This document shows, piece by piece, positions 26,973 to 35,879 of a stretch of 64,000 bases of DNA. Location: assembly GCA_947444055.1 (NCBI GenBank), contig CANEYR010000012.1:1-64000 (forward strand). The letters are read 5' to 3'. Source of the DNA: Planctomycetota bacterium (GTDB lineage Bacteria > Planctomycetota > UBA1135 > UBA2386). Position 1 is the stretch's first letter. Every line of letters begins with the position of its first letter. The translations under genes were made by a program, and so were the position numbers. Below the pieces are notes generated by a model. It had not been told where the DNA came from and ran no database searches. It was given only the letters and a program-made list of their open reading frames with translations.

Positions 26973-27706
26973 GTCCACCTCGCTACGGTGTCGCGGTTGC
27001 GCAACGGAGTCGGCCGGCGCACCGGCAGTAGCAGCAGAGTCAGGAACATCTTGTAGGCGTAGTAGGCGATGCGGGCGCCGCGGTGCATGGACAGGCCACC
27101 CGTGCGGGCGTGCATGCGAACGGGCACTTCGACCAACTTCAAGCCGCGACGATGGTGTTCGACCAGAACATCGGTGTCGGGGTAGTCCTCGGGGAAGCCA
27201 TCGTTGACGACCGACTCGAGGGCGTCTCGCGACAGGCCCTGGAAGCCGCTGGTCGGATCGGTGATGCGGGTGCCGATCCAACCCGAAGCGATGGCTGCGA
27301 ACAGCCGCGTGCCGACGCGTCGGGCCAGGCTGGACGGCGGCGCCTTGTCATCAAGGTAGCGCGAGCCCAGCACGACATCGGCCCCTTGGTCGAGCCCGGC
27401 GATCAGGCGCGCCAACATGGTGGCGTCGTGTTGGCCATCGGCGTCCATCTGCAGCACCCGTTCGTAGTTGCTGCGCCACGCGAAGCAGTAGCCGGTGTGC
27501 AGCGCGCTGCCGTAGCCGAGGTTGTAGGGGTGCGAGACGACCATGGCGCCAGCGGCGCGCGCTGCCTTGGCGGTCTCGTCAGGGCTGCCGTCGTCAATGA
27601 CGACGATGTCGATGCCTATGCCGAGCGCCCGCACTTCCCGCACAACCGTGCCGACCCGTTCGGCTTCTTGATATGCAGGAATGACCAGGACGGTGGATGG
27701 TGGCAA
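26969..27706 (-). CDS. Family 2 glycosyltransferase (DPM1/polyisoprenyl-P-type)
   Basis: This is a GT-A glycosyltransferase of about 245 residues. Key elements are IPAYQEAE, VVIDDGSPDET and the DxD-type motif DADGQHD that binds the metal-sugar nucleotide; a YPDTDVL segment and a hydrophobic stretch (MFLTLLLLPV) follow. It likely forms a polyprenyl-phosphate sugar for envelope glycans. The start is uncertain: TTG 27706 directly precedes the first strand; the frame extends upstream to an ATG at 27877 but that region lacks homology. It is divergent from the LpoB-like gene, and is first in a three-gene overlapping operon with DUF2304 and DinB-like genes. Confidence 0.87.
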   Translation of the reverse strand: MPPSTVLVIPAYQEAERVGTVVREVRALGIGIDIVVIDDGSPDETAKAARAAGAMVVSHPYNLGYGSALHTGYCFAWRSNYERVLQMDADGQHDATMLARLIAGLDQGADVVLGSRYLDDKAPPSSLARRVGTRLFAAIASGWIGTRITDPTSGFQGLSRDALESVVNDGFPEDYPDTDVLVEHHRRGLKLVEVPVRMHARTGGLSMHRGARIAYYAYKMFLTLLLLPVRRPTPLRNRDTVARWT

Positions 27707-27901
27707 GGCCGACTCCCTAATGGGCGGCGGAAGCGTAGGCAGCGAGCTGGCATTGGCCAGCCAAAAGGTCCAGCGGGGCGAATTGCACGAGTTCACGGGA
27801 TGGCGAACGTCTGCTTGCGCAGTGCGCTTTGGCGCGCTTTCGTCGGCGCCCGCCCACGGTGATGTTGCCGTTGGCACCGCCCCGCTTCACGATCTCCGCC
27901 C

Positions 27902-28498
27902 ATGTCGATCCGTTCGCTCACGAGTCTCTTCCTCGGTTTCGTTCTCGTCGCCTGCGCTGGCACTCGCGACACCCGCGTCAACCCCGATGCGCCGGACACG
28001 GTGACCGGCAGCGGCCTGCAGAGCCAGGACATCCGCACGATGGCGGTGGACATGGCCGCCAAGATCAAGGCATCCGGGGTGTTGGCGCCGACGCGGGAGG
28101 GGGAGCGGGCGTCCTTCTTCATCTACCAGATGGAGAACTCCAGTTCCGACGTGATCGACAAAGCGATCATCCTGACCAAGCTGCGCACCAACCTGTTCGA
28201 GGCGTTCGGGCGCCAGATCAAGATCCTCGATCGGTCGCCGAGTGCGGGGGACTTGGCCGCTGCCGAACAGCGCATGAAGGCGCGCGGCGAGGTGTCCGGC
28301 ACCAACGACCGCAAGATCGCCGGCAGCGACTTTGTGCTGAAGGGCACGATCCAGGGCCGCGACCGTCAGGCTGGCAAGCTGAAGTCGGGCTACATCCTGG
28401 TGACGTTCGAACTCACCGATCTCGTCACCCAAGAGTTGGTGTGGACCGGGGACTACGACATGAAGACGGAGTCGGAGAAGTCCGTCATCAATCGCTGA
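27902..28498 (+). CDS. LpoB-like penicillin-binding-protein activator lipoprotein
   Basis: The 198-residue lipoprotein has lipobox LVAC at residues 15-18. The mature domain contains FFIYQMENSSSDVID, ILTKLRTNLFEAFGR and SDFVLKGTIQGRD, the pattern of the LpoB/PF13036 fold that in enterobacteria activates PBP1b from the outer membrane. It is first in a five-gene run of exported proteins, with YcfL-like and COG3014-like partners, a neighbourhood also seen in proteobacteria. Whether it activates a peptidoglycan synthase here is inference; a planctomycete target would need testing. Confidence 0.83.
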   Translation: MSIRSLTSLFLGFVLVACAGTRDTRVNPDAPDTVTGSGLQSQDIRTMAVDMAAKIKASGVLAPTREGERASFFIYQMENSSSDVIDKAIILTKLRTNLFEAFGRQIKILDRSPSAGDLAAAEQRMKARGEVSGTNDRKIAGSDFVLKGTIQGRDRQAGKLKSGYILVTFELTDLVTQELVWTGDYDMKTESEKSVINR

Positions 28499-28510
28499 TC
28501 GCCAAGCTCC

Positions 28511-29734
28511 GTGGTCCGCTTGTCGTCCTTGCGCTTTGGGATCGCCTCGATCCTGTTGCTGTTCGCGGGTTGTGCCGTGTCGCAGCCGGCGGTGCCGTTG
28601 CGCGCCTTCGTCGCCGGGGATCTGCAGGCCGTGCACGCGTTCGCCGAACGCGAGATCGCCGAGGGCGACGAAGAGAACTGGGCGCTGTTGTGGAACGTGC
28701 AGGCGCAGTGCGAACTGCTCATGGGCCGTCCCGAACAGGCGTGGCAGAACTTCCTGCGCGCGGGCCAAGCGATGGGCACGTGGGCGGTGAGCAGCGGCGA
28801 AGCGGCGGGTGCGATCCTCGGCAGCGAGAGCAGCAAGACGTGGAAGGGCGATCCCTACGAGAAGGCCATGAACGCGTTCTATTTGGCCTATTGCTGCCTC
28901 CTGCGTGGGGAGCCGGACAATGCCCGGGCGGCGTGCAAGCGCGGCATCCTGGCCGACGCCGAAGTTGCCGACGAGACGTACCAAGCTGACAACGCACTGC
29001 TGTTCTGGATGGCCGGACGCATGAGCCGCTTGATGGGTTCGAGCGATGCCGATGGCTACTTTCGCGAAGCCAGCACGGCGCATTCGTTCGCCTTGTCGCA
29101 CGGCGCCCGCGGCGCCTCGGGGCCGTCGGTGTTGGCCGAACCAGAACGTGGCAATGTGGTCGTGCTGTTCGAGTGTGGCATGGGGCCGGAAAAGTTCGGT
29201 GACGGTGACCAAGGCGAGCTGGCGCGCTTTCGGCCGCGCTACCACCAAGCGGTGCAGGCGCGTGCCTCGATCGCTGGCCGGGCACTCGGGACGTCGACGA
29301 TTCTGGTCGACGTCGAGTACCAAGCGCGCACCCTCGGCGGCACGGTGATGGAAGGCATTCGCGAAGGCAAGGCGGTGTTCAAGACCGGGGCCGCGGTGGC
29401 AGGCATCGTGCTGCTCGATCAGGCGACGCGCGATCGCGGCCACAGTCGCCAGGCGCAGGCGATTGCTGGCGGGGCGTTGCTGCTGGTCAGCTTGCTGACT
29501 TCCACCGCCGCCGACGTGCGCCATTGGCCAACCTTGCCGTCTTCGGTGCAGGTGCTGACCGCGGCGGTCGCGCCCGGGGAACACACGCTCGACGTCGAGT
29601 TCTTGGACGCGGCCGGCCGCGCGCTGCCGAGCTTGAGCCAACGCCATCGGTTGGTCGTGCCGACCGAAGGCGAGGCGTGGTTGTTGTGCCGTTCTTTGCC
29701 CATCGCGCACGGTCACGCGGCGAGTGCGCCATGA
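28511..29734 (+). CDS. COG3014-like lipoprotein
   Basis: The product is 407 residues from a GTG 12 bases after the LpoB-like stop. Lipobox is FAGC at 18-21. The N-terminal half is helical with TPR-like repeats (WALLWNVQAQCELLMGRPEQA; AFYLAYCCLLRGEPDNARAA); the centre has GNVVVLFECGMGPEK and a Gly/Ala-rich hydrophobic hairpin (GAAVAGIVLLDQATRD to AGGALLLVSLL). This order matches uncharacterised COG3014 lipoproteins that accompany LpoB. Probably periplasmic or outer-membrane associated. Confidence 0.75.
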   Translation: MVRLSSLRFGIASILLLFAGCAVSQPAVPLRAFVAGDLQAVHAFAEREIAEGDEENWALLWNVQAQCELLMGRPEQAWQNFLRAGQAMGTWAVSSGEAAGAILGSESSKTWKGDPYEKAMNAFYLAYCCLLRGEPDNARAACKRGILADAEVADETYQADNALLFWMAGRMSRLMGSSDADGYFREASTAHSFALSHGARGASGPSVLAEPERGNVVVLFECGMGPEKFGDGDQGELARFRPRYHQAVQARASIAGRALGTSTILVDVEYQARTLGGTVMEGIREGKAVFKTGAAVAGIVLLDQATRDRGHSRQAQAIAGGALLLVSLLTSTAADVRHWPTLPSSVQVLTAAVAPGEHTLDVEFLDAAGRALPSLSQRHRLVVPTEGEAWLLCRSLPIAHGHAASAP

Positions 29735-29810
29735 TCGAGAACTCTTCGCTCCGCTTTGCAACCGAGACCCCGCGGGCGCGCTTTGCCCGCCTTTTTCGCC
29801 AGGTCGCTTC

Positions 29811-31034
29811 ATGAACAGTCTCCCGCAGCTTCTCGTGTTGGCGTCGTGCCTTGGCTGGCTCGCTGGCCAGGAACCGGTGGCACCGACGATCGCCAGCCAG
29901 GGTGCCGCCAGCGAGACGTGGACCGAGGGCTTTGCGCGCGCGACGAGCTATCGCGCGGCACTGGCCGAAGCGCTCGAAGATGCGGTGGGCAAGGCCAAGG
30001 GCGTGGCGGTGGCGCGCGGGGCGGCCGTTCGCAGCCGGCTGTCGGTGGTGTCGAACTACACGCAAGAACTGCCCAACAGTTGGTTCGATGGCGAGGCCCA
30101 TTCCGAACGCGAATGGGTGCAGCAGCAGATCGCCGGGTTCGTGCAGCGCTACGAAGTGGTGAAGAAGGGCAAGGCGGACGACGGCCAATGGGAAGTCACC
30201 GTGAAAGCACAAGTCGCGGCGTTGGCAGCGGGCGGCGGTCTGATGACGATCGATCTCGCCGACAACGACCTGCGCAGCTGGCAGCTTGATCGGTTTGAGG
30301 AAGGCGTGCCGGATGCACCGTTCGCCAAGGTCGCCGGCAACTACGACGCGCCGTCCCTGCGTGAGAACTTGCGGGCGACCGGTGTCGTGCGCGTTCTTGC
30401 CAACAGTGCGGGCGTTGCGGTTGGCGAGGGTGCGGCGCCGAGCGAGAAGGAGAAGACGGGCCATCGCCTGGTGGCCTCGCACAAGGTGGTGGTGGTGTGG
30501 CAGCCGATGCAGTTTCAGTCGCTGGTCGAGAAGCCCAACAAGGCGCGGCCGACCACGGGGCCACGGCCGCAGTTCCTCACCGCAGGTTCGGTGCAGGTTG
30601 CCGTCAAGGTGCTCGATCTCGTGCACGACCTTGAGGTGCTCGATCGTTCGCTGACCATCGCCCTGGACGTGCCGTCGGCCTCGCCGGTCGATCGCCTCGA
30701 CGCGTTCGCGGTGCAACTCGCTGACATGGCCAAGGCCGCGGTTGCCGAGACGGTGTTCTTCGCGCTGGTGCCGCCGGTCGTCGTGCGCAAGTGGCCCGCG
30801 GAGCCTGGTCCAGGCTGGCTGGTCGAAGTGGCGATGTCGCGCCGCGTCGCCGAAGCCTACGCCGCGTTTTCGATCGGCACCCAAGGCTCGCTCGCGAGTC
30901 CTGATTGGCGTTCGCTCGGCAAGGCGGCCTTCGTGCAAGGCACCGCGACCAGTTGCACCTTCCGTCTGATCGACGTCGCCGACCCTGCCAGCATCGAGCC
31001 GGGCGTTGCCGAAGTGCGCCCGGCCAAGAAGTGA
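29811..31034 (+). CDS. FlgT/LPP20-like exported protein
   Basis: The 407-residue protein has a Sec signal peptide (about 1-20, LASCLGWLAGQ). The first mature domain (about 40-140) reads TEGFARATSYRAALAEALEDAV, similar to the N-terminal domain of FlgT and LPP20-type proteins, where a helix precedes repeated beta strands. The rest contains two further mixed domains. No flagellar gene is in the window, so the similarity is structural rather than functional. The start at ATG 29811 gives the signal peptide. It is third in the envelope operon, 5 bases before the YcfL-like gene. Confidence 0.65.
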   Translation: MNSLPQLLVLASCLGWLAGQEPVAPTIASQGAASETWTEGFARATSYRAALAEALEDAVGKAKGVAVARGAAVRSRLSVVSNYTQELPNSWFDGEAHSEREWVQQQIAGFVQRYEVVKKGKADDGQWEVTVKAQVAALAAGGGLMTIDLADNDLRSWQLDRFEEGVPDAPFAKVAGNYDAPSLRENLRATGVVRVLANSAGVAVGEGAAPSEKEKTGHRLVASHKVVVVWQPMQFQSLVEKPNKARPTTGPRPQFLTAGSVQVAVKVLDLVHDLEVLDRSLTIALDVPSASPVDRLDAFAVQLADMAKAAVAETVFFALVPPVVVRKWPAEPGPGWLVEVAMSRRVAEAYAAFSIGTQGSLASPDWRSLGKAAFVQGTATSCTFRLIDVADPASIEPGVAEVRPAKK

Positions 31035-31039
31035 ATCCC

Positions 31040-31447
31040 ATGAACAAGACTCTCTCGCTGCCCCTTCTGCTTGCTCTCGTGTTGTCCTCTTGCGCGGGCG
31101 CGCCGCCCTATGCCGCGCAGGCGATCGAGGACGACGCCGAAATGACGAGTAATGTCGTCGTCGCGGATGCCGAGTTGTTCGACGTCGTGCGCGTCGGCCG
31201 CGCCGGAGTCGAGCGCGTGCCAGGATCGAACCAGCTGAAGGTCATGGTGCCGATCCGCAACATCGACGACGAAGGCATCCAGGTGCTCGTGCAAGTCAGC
31301 TTCTTGGACGCCCGCAAGAATCCGATCGGCGATGACACCAACCAACAAGTGAAGCTGATCGGGCCGGGGTCGACGTTGCCGGTGATCGTGATGAGCAAGT
31401 TCGACACCGCGCAGGATTGGGTGATGCGCATCAGTTGGAACCGCTGA
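31040..31447 (+). CDS. YcfL-like lipoprotein (DUF1425)
   Basis: The 135-residue lipoprotein has lipobox LSSC at 15-18. The mature domain carries NQLKVMVPIRNIDDEGIQV and LDARKNPIGDDTNQQVKLIGPGS, the pattern of YcfL/DUF1425, whose E. coli gene lies just upstream of lpoB. Gene order therefore partly mirrors the E. coli ycfL-lpoB pair, although here the LpoB-like gene comes first. Role unknown. Confidence 0.8.
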   Translation: MNKTLSLPLLLALVLSSCAGAPPYAAQAIEDDAEMTSNVVVADAELFDVVRVGRAGVERVPGSNQLKVMVPIRNIDDEGIQVLVQVSFLDARKNPIGDDTNQQVKLIGPGSTLPVIVMSKFDTAQDWVMRISWNR

Positions 31448-31455
31448 GGAACACC

Positions 31456-31962
31456 ATGCGCACCTTCCTGTCTCGGACGTTTGTCTGTGTCGCGTGTGCG
31501 GCGCCGCGGCTCGTCGAGTGCACACCGGTCATGCCGCTGGCGGCGCGCGCCGCGCCGACGGTTGAGGTGGAACGTGACGTGCCGCGGCGCGCGGATGCCG
31601 ATCGTTCGCCGCCAACTGTGGTCGATGGCGCACCGGTGATCAGCCAGCCGTCGGTGACCTATCGAACGGTCACGCAGTTGGTCGAGGTGCCGAGCCGCGA
31701 CCAGGACGGCGGCGATGTGGATGCCTATCGCGTGGATCCCTACCGCGTGGATCCCTACTACGGGGCCCCCTATTACTACGACTACGAACCTCGCTACTAC
31801 TACGGCCATCGGCGCCATCGGGAGACGACGTTTCCCGTGGGCACGTTGGTCGGTGCGGGCGTCGGCGCGGCGATCGGCCGCCACAACGGCCATCGCGGTC
31901 GCGGGGCGTGGATCGGTGGCGGCATCGGCTTGCTGCTCGATCTCAACCGCTGGCACCACTGA
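31456..31962 (+). CDS. Tyr-rich exported protein with glycine-zipper end
   Basis: The product is 168 residues. The N-terminus (MRTFLSRTFVCVACAAP) is a poor but possible export signal. Residues about 80-120 are very Tyr-rich with a duplicated RVDPY unit (two 15-base copies in the DNA). The C-terminal part (VGAGVGAAIGRHNGHRGRGAWIGGGIGLLLD) is a glycine-zipper pair as in outer-membrane proteins of the Rick_17kDa type. It ends the LpoB-like operon, 8 bases after the YcfL-like gene. Confidence 0.65.
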   Translation: MRTFLSRTFVCVACAAPRLVECTPVMPLAARAAPTVEVERDVPRRADADRSPPTVVDGAPVISQPSVTYRTVTQLVEVPSRDQDGGDVDAYRVDPYRVDPYYGAPYYYDYEPRYYYGHRRHRETTFPVGTLVGAGVGAAIGRHNGHRGRGAWIGGGIGLLLDLNRWHH

Positions 31963-31999
31963 TCGCGCGACGGACCGGCATCACGGCCGGCGCGCGATC
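31961..31999. terminator. Bidirectional hairpin between convergent genes
   Basis: GATCGCGCG (31961-31969) pairs with CGCGCGATC (31991-31999); an inner ACCGG/CCGG pair extends the structure. It overlaps the stop codons of the glycine-zipper gene and the propeller gene. It lacks a T-run on either side. Confidence 0.5.
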
Positions 32000-33432
32000 A
32001 TCACGACTTCGACCAAGTCGATGCGCAAGTCGGCGCGAGGTCCAGGCGCGAGGTCGGCGATCACGGTGACGCGCAGCTGCTTCTCGCTGGTGACGTGCCG
32101 CAGACTCGAGGTCGCGAAGGTGAGCGTCGTTGCCGACGTCGCCGCGGGGATCTCGACGACGGTATCGAAGCGTTCATCGAGTGGGTTGTAGATCGAGCTA
32201 CGCAGCAGTGAGTCGCCGCCGCTGCGCGTGCTGCGCGCAACGAGGGTCACTTGCAACTCCAGCACATCGGTGGCCGTGGTCACGGGCAGGTCGAAGACGA
32301 CGTTGATGCCGGCGACCTCGCGACCAGCGATGGTGGTGGTGGTGACGATGTACTCGTCGCCGTCGGCGGTGGCGAGCTGGCTGCGCGAGCCGTTGGCGCT
32401 GCTGGCCGTGGCAATCTGCAGTTGCGCGCGGGTGACGTCGAGCCTCTGCGGGGCGGCACCGGTTGCTGGGGCTGGCAGCGACGGCAACAAGTCGAGGCCT
32501 TCGAGGCGCCAGCGTTCATCTGGCCACACCAGCGTGGGGGCGCCGCCAGCGAACGGAATGGTCGCCAGCCGCAGCGTGGCGCGGCCAGCCACGGGTTCGG
32601 CCAAGCCGAAGAACACGCGGTCGCGCGCCGCGGCGATGCGCGGTGACACCACGTCGCCGTTCGGCGTCAGCAGCACGGTCACAGCGCTGGTGGCGACGTT
32701 GCACAGGCACAGCACAGCCTGGGTCGGTGCATAGCGACGCACGAACACCACGTCCTGGCCGTTGGTCGCAAAGGCGGGCGCTTCATCGCCGTTGTCGGCG
32801 CCGAGTGTGATGCCCGCATCGGTCAGTTGCATGGCTCCCGTGCCGGCTCCCGAGGCGAGCCACAGTTGGAAGCGACCATCGGCGCCGCGCCGACTCCACA
32901 CCACCCGGTCGCTGGCGGCGTTCCAATCCGGCGCCTTGTCGGCGCTGGCCGTCGGCGTCACCACGAACTGAGTCGGCGCGTCGCCGTTCGCCGCCATCGA
33001 CCACAACCCCCGCTGGCCTGCACGTTCGCTCGCAAACAGGATGCGCAGGCCATCTGGCGACCAGCATGGATCGTCGTCGCGCACGGTGTTCTGGGTGAGC
33101 CGCAGTTCGGCGCGCGAGCCATCGAGGGTCGACGTGAAGAGTTCGAGGCTGTTCGGGTCGCCGTTCTGCCGTTCGCGTGCGAAGACCACGGTGTTGCCGT
33201 CCTGATGCACGCGCGCACTGCGCTCGATGCCGCTGCGGTCGCTGACGCGGCGCAGGCCAAGGTTGCGCGCGTTGCGTACCGCGATCTCGGCGAAGCGGAA
33301 CGGATCGTCGACGCGGGCGCGGCACGCGATCAGCTCGGGTGGCACGTCGGCGCCAGCGATCGGCGAACTGCTACCACCGCCACCGCAGGCTGCCCACAAG
33401 CAGGACGCGACGAGCAAACCTGGAAGACGCAT
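31981..33432 (-). CDS. TolB-like beta-propeller lipoprotein
   Basis: The product is 483 residues; lipobox is WAAC at 13-16 when started at 33432 (an in-frame ATG at 33441 is an alternative). Residues about 60-330 hold WD40/TolB-like repeats: LTQNTVRDDDPCWSPDGLRI, APDWNAASDRVVW and DEAPAFATNGQDVVFVRR show the D-P-x-W-S-P-D-G-x-x-I/V signature. The C-terminal ~140 residues form a separate beta domain. It is probably a periplasmic or surface binding protein. Divergent from queA (98 bases between starts). Confidence 0.78.
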   Translation of the reverse strand: MRLPGLLVASCLWAACGGGGSSSPIAGADVPPELIACRARVDDPFRFAEIAVRNARNLGLRRVSDRSGIERSARVHQDGNTVVFARERQNGDPNSLELFTSTLDGSRAELRLTQNTVRDDDPCWSPDGLRILFASERAGQRGLWSMAANGDAPTQFVVTPTASADKAPDWNAASDRVVWSRRGADGRFQLWLASGAGTGAMQLTDAGITLGADNGDEAPAFATNGQDVVFVRRYAPTQAVLCLCNVATSAVTVLLTPNGDVVSPRIAAARDRVFFGLAEPVAGRATLRLATIPFAGGAPTLVWPDERWRLEGLDLLPSLPAPATGAAPQRLDVTRAQLQIATASSANGSRSQLATADGDEYIVTTTTIAGREVAGINVVFDLPVTTATDVLELQVTLVARSTRSGGDSLLRSSIYNPLDERFDTVVEIPAATSATTLTFATSSLRHVTSEKQLRVTVIADLAPGPRADLRIDLVEVVMIARRP

Positions 33433-33530
33433 GCCCGCCATGGTGGCCGCCTGCAGCGGGCTCGGCAATGGTCCGCACCAGGGAGAAACGGCGCGCTGCG
33501 GCCTCCATGCAGCGGGTATGACAACGCCGC

Positions 33531-34568
33531 GTGTTGGTCACTGACTTCGACTTCTCCTTGCCACCGCACCTGCTGGCGTCGCGGCCCGTCGAGCCACGCG
33601 ATCGCGCGCGCCTCTACGTGCACGATCGCCGCACTCGCAGCGATGAGCACGCGCACGTTGCCGACCTGCCGCGGTTCTTGCGGGCGGGCGACCTGCTGGT
33701 GCTCAACGACACGCGCGTGCTGCCGTGGCGACTGCGCGGTCGCCGGGCAACGGGCGGTGCGGTCGAATGCCTCTTGGTGCGGCTCGATGGGGAGGTCGGC
33801 GAAGCGTTCGTCAAGCCGAGCAAGAAGTTGCAGGTCGGCGATCGGGTGCCCATGGAAGATGGTGCGATCACCCTCGTGTTGCGAGCCTCACTGGGGCAAG
33901 GCCGCTGGACCGTGGCGCTCGCCGCTGCGTCAGGAACGGTGGCGGCAGCGCTCGAACGTTGCGGCCGGGCTCCCTTGCCTCCGTACATCCCGCGCGACGG
34001 TGCCGAGGACGTTGCCTATGACCGCGCTCGCTACCAGACCGTGTTTGCGCGCGAGCCGGGGGCGATCGCGGCGCCGACTGCAGGGCTGCACTTCACGACG
34101 GAGCTGTTGCAGCGGGTGCAGGCGATGGGGGTCGAGATCGCTTACGTGACCTTGCACGTCGGCGAAGGCACGTTCGCGCCGCTGCGCACCGAAGTGGTCG
34201 AGCAGCATGTCATGCACGCCGAACGCTATGAATTGCCGGCGGCGACGGCGGCTGCTTTGGCGGCGACGAAGGCGCGTGGTGGGCGCGTGGTCGCGGTTGG
34301 CACCACCAGTTGCCGGACCTTGGAGACGTGCGCCGATGGACGTGGTGGGGTGGTGGCGGGAACGGGCTGCTCGCAGCTGTTCTTGTATCCAGGTCGCAGG
34401 TTGCAAGTGGTCGATGCGCTGCTGACCAACTTCCACCTGCCGCAGTCGACGTTGCTGATGCTGGTCGCTGCCTTCGCTGGTCGCGAGGAAATCCTCGCGG
34501 TCTATCGCGACGCGATCGCGCGCGGGTATCGGTTCTATTCGTTCGGCGATGCGATGCTGATCGTCTGA
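33531..34568 (+). CDS. queA: S-adenosylmethionine:tRNA ribosyltransferase-isomerase
   Basis: The 345-residue enzyme transfers and isomerises the ribosyl group of AdoMet onto preQ1 in tRNA to form epoxyqueuosine. The family signatures are clear: FSLPPHLLASRPVEPRDRARL at the start, LNDTRVLPWRL, REPGAIAAPTAGLHFT, THVGEGTF-like LHVGEGTFAPLR, and NFHLPQSTLLMLVAAF. It starts with GTG 33531. QueG, the next enzyme in the pathway, is at 56020-57159, so the pathway is present but scattered. Confidence 0.96.
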   Translation: MLVTDFDFSLPPHLLASRPVEPRDRARLYVHDRRTRSDEHAHVADLPRFLRAGDLLVLNDTRVLPWRLRGRRATGGAVECLLVRLDGEVGEAFVKPSKKLQVGDRVPMEDGAITLVLRASLGQGRWTVALAAASGTVAAALERCGRAPLPPYIPRDGAEDVAYDRARYQTVFAREPGAIAAPTAGLHFTTELLQRVQAMGVEIAYVTLHVGEGTFAPLRTEVVEQHVMHAERYELPAATAAALAATKARGGRVVAVGTTSCRTLETCADGRGGVVAGTGCSQLFLYPGRRLQVVDALLTNFHLPQSTLLMLVAAFAGREEILAVYRDAIARGYRFYSFGDAMLIV

Positions 34569-34583
34569 GCCGCGGCGCGCGGC
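34569..34583. terminator. Hairpin between queA and thiE
   Basis: GCCGCG and CGCGGC form a 6-bp stem with a three-base loop immediately after the queA stop. It precedes TTCAC and lies between convergent genes. Modest strength. Confidence 0.35.
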
Positions 34584-34601
34584 TTCACAAGCACCGACGC
34601 C

Positions 34602-35207
34602 TCACAAACAGGCGCGCAGTTCGGCGGCCGCAGCGCGCGGATCGTCGCTGTCGAGGATCGCGCGGCAGACGGCGATGCTGTCGATGCCGAGGGCGCGCAA
34701 GGCGAGCAGGTTGGTCTTGTCGATGCCGCCGATGGCGAACAGTGGCAGCTTGTGGTGCGCACACGCCTCGATCGCCGCTTCGATCTCGGCGGGCGTCTTG
34801 CCGACTTCATAGCCCTTCGTGCTGGTCGGATGGCAAGGTCCGAAGCCGACGTAGTTGGCGCCCGCCAACGCTGCCGCCTTGATCTGCGCAACCTCGTGCG
34901 TGCTGACGCCGAGCCAACCTTCGACCAGGATCTTGCGCGCCGCTTCGGCCGGCAGATCCTTCTGGCCAACGTGCGCACCGTCGGCGCGCCCGCGCACGGC
35001 CAGCATCACGTCATCGTTGACCACGAGCGGGATGCCGCGGCTGCGACACAGGTCGCGGCATCGCACAAAGCCGTCGCGGTCGGCCACTTTGCTGCGCCAC
35101 TGCACCATGTCGACGCCGCCATCGAGCGCTGCCGTGAGCGTGCCCCACGGCTCGCGGCGGCAGAGTTGTGGGGTGAATAGCAGGTAGAGACGACCAGGGA
35201 ACGGCAT
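34602..35207 (-). CDS. thiE: Thiamine phosphate synthase
   Basis: The 201-residue TIM-barrel enzyme joins HMP-PP with thiazole phosphate. Landmarks are VQWRSK (substrate pyrophosphate), LVVNDDVMLA, GAHVGQKDLP, YVGFGPCHPTSTKG with the TK pair, and FAIGGID. Length is typical of monofunctional ThiE. The start MPFPGRLYLLF at 35207 puts the first strand at the N-terminus. No other thiamine genes adjoin. Convergent with queA, divergent from the membrane TPR gene. Confidence 0.93.
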   Translation of the reverse strand: MPFPGRLYLLFTPQLCRREPWGTLTAALDGGVDMVQWRSKVADRDGFVRCRDLCRSRGIPLVVNDDVMLAVRGRADGAHVGQKDLPAEAARKILVEGWLGVSTHEVAQIKAAALAGANYVGFGPCHPTSTKGYEVGKTPAEIEAAIEACAHHKLPLFAIGGIDKTNLLALRALGIDSIAVCRAILDSDDPRAAAAELRACL

Positions 35208-35333
35208 TGAGGGCAAACACGGTAGCAGGTGCTCGCGAGAAGCGCGCGCATTCGGCCGCCAGCGCTGCGAATCGTCGTGGCCGCGCGGTGCCGCATAGTG
35301 GTCGGCAAGGTGGAGACGGCGTAGGCTCTGGCC

Positions 35334-35867
35334 GTGTTCGCCGCGCTGTTCTTGCCCAACCTGCTCGCCTTCATGGCCGGTCAAGCGGCCGCGTGGTTCT
35401 ACTTGCGCAGCGGCCGCTTCTGGGTCGGCATGGGCGGCACCGTGTTGCTGTGGGTGCTGCTCGATTGGTGGCTGCTCGCGCGCTTTGTCTATGCGGCGGA
35501 CGCTGGGCACCTGCGCTGGCCGGCCGGGCTGTTGCAGTTGCAGGCGGTGTGGATCGTCGTGGCGTTGGCGTGGGCGCGATGGCGTCGGCGGCATTCGGCG
35601 GTGGCGCGTCAACGCACGGCGCGTTTTGCCGACGGCCTGCGTGAGTACTTGTGCAGCGACTACGCCGCCGCGCGGGCGACGTTCACGCGACTCGTGCGCA
35701 CGGATCCGTGGGATGTGCCCGCCTGGATCGCGCTCGGCGACGTCTGGAATCGGCTTGGCCGGACCGCGCGGGCGCAGCGTTGTTATCGGCGTGCGTCGGC
35801 GGTCGACACGCAGCGCGGTTACCACGACGTGTTGCAGCCGCGTCGTGACCGTTCGCGCGCCAGTTGA
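35334..35867 (+). CDS. Membrane protein with C-terminal TPR
   Basis: The product is 177 residues from a GTG. Two or three membrane helices occupy residues 1-80 (LLAFMAGQAAAWFYL; GGTVLLWVLLDWWLLARF; LLQLQAVWIVVALAWA). The rest includes a TPR-like pair: YLCSDYAAARATFTRLVRTDPWDVPAWIALGDVWNRLGRTARAQRCYRRA. Such proteins usually scaffold others at the membrane. Partners unknown. It converges on the 901-residue protein gene, separated by a short hairpin. Confidence 0.72.
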   Translation: MFAALFLPNLLAFMAGQAAAWFYLRSGRFWVGMGGTVLLWVLLDWWLLARFVYAADAGHLRWPAGLLQLQAVWIVVALAWARWRRRHSAVARQRTARFADGLREYLCSDYAAARATFTRLVRTDPWDVPAWIALGDVWNRLGRTARAQRCYRRASAVDTQRGYHDVLQPRRDRSRAS

Positions 35868-35879
35868 GGGTTTGCCTCA
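35865..35879. terminator. Short hairpin joining two convergent stop codons
   Basis: TGAGG (35865-35869) and CCTCA (35875-35879) pair around GTTTG; the arms include the stop codons of both flanking genes. Weak structure but ideally placed. Confidence 0.35.

Noticed and set aside
29812-31034. Flagellar role for the FlgT-like protein
   Set aside because: No flagellar gene is nearby; only the N-terminal domain resembles FlgT.
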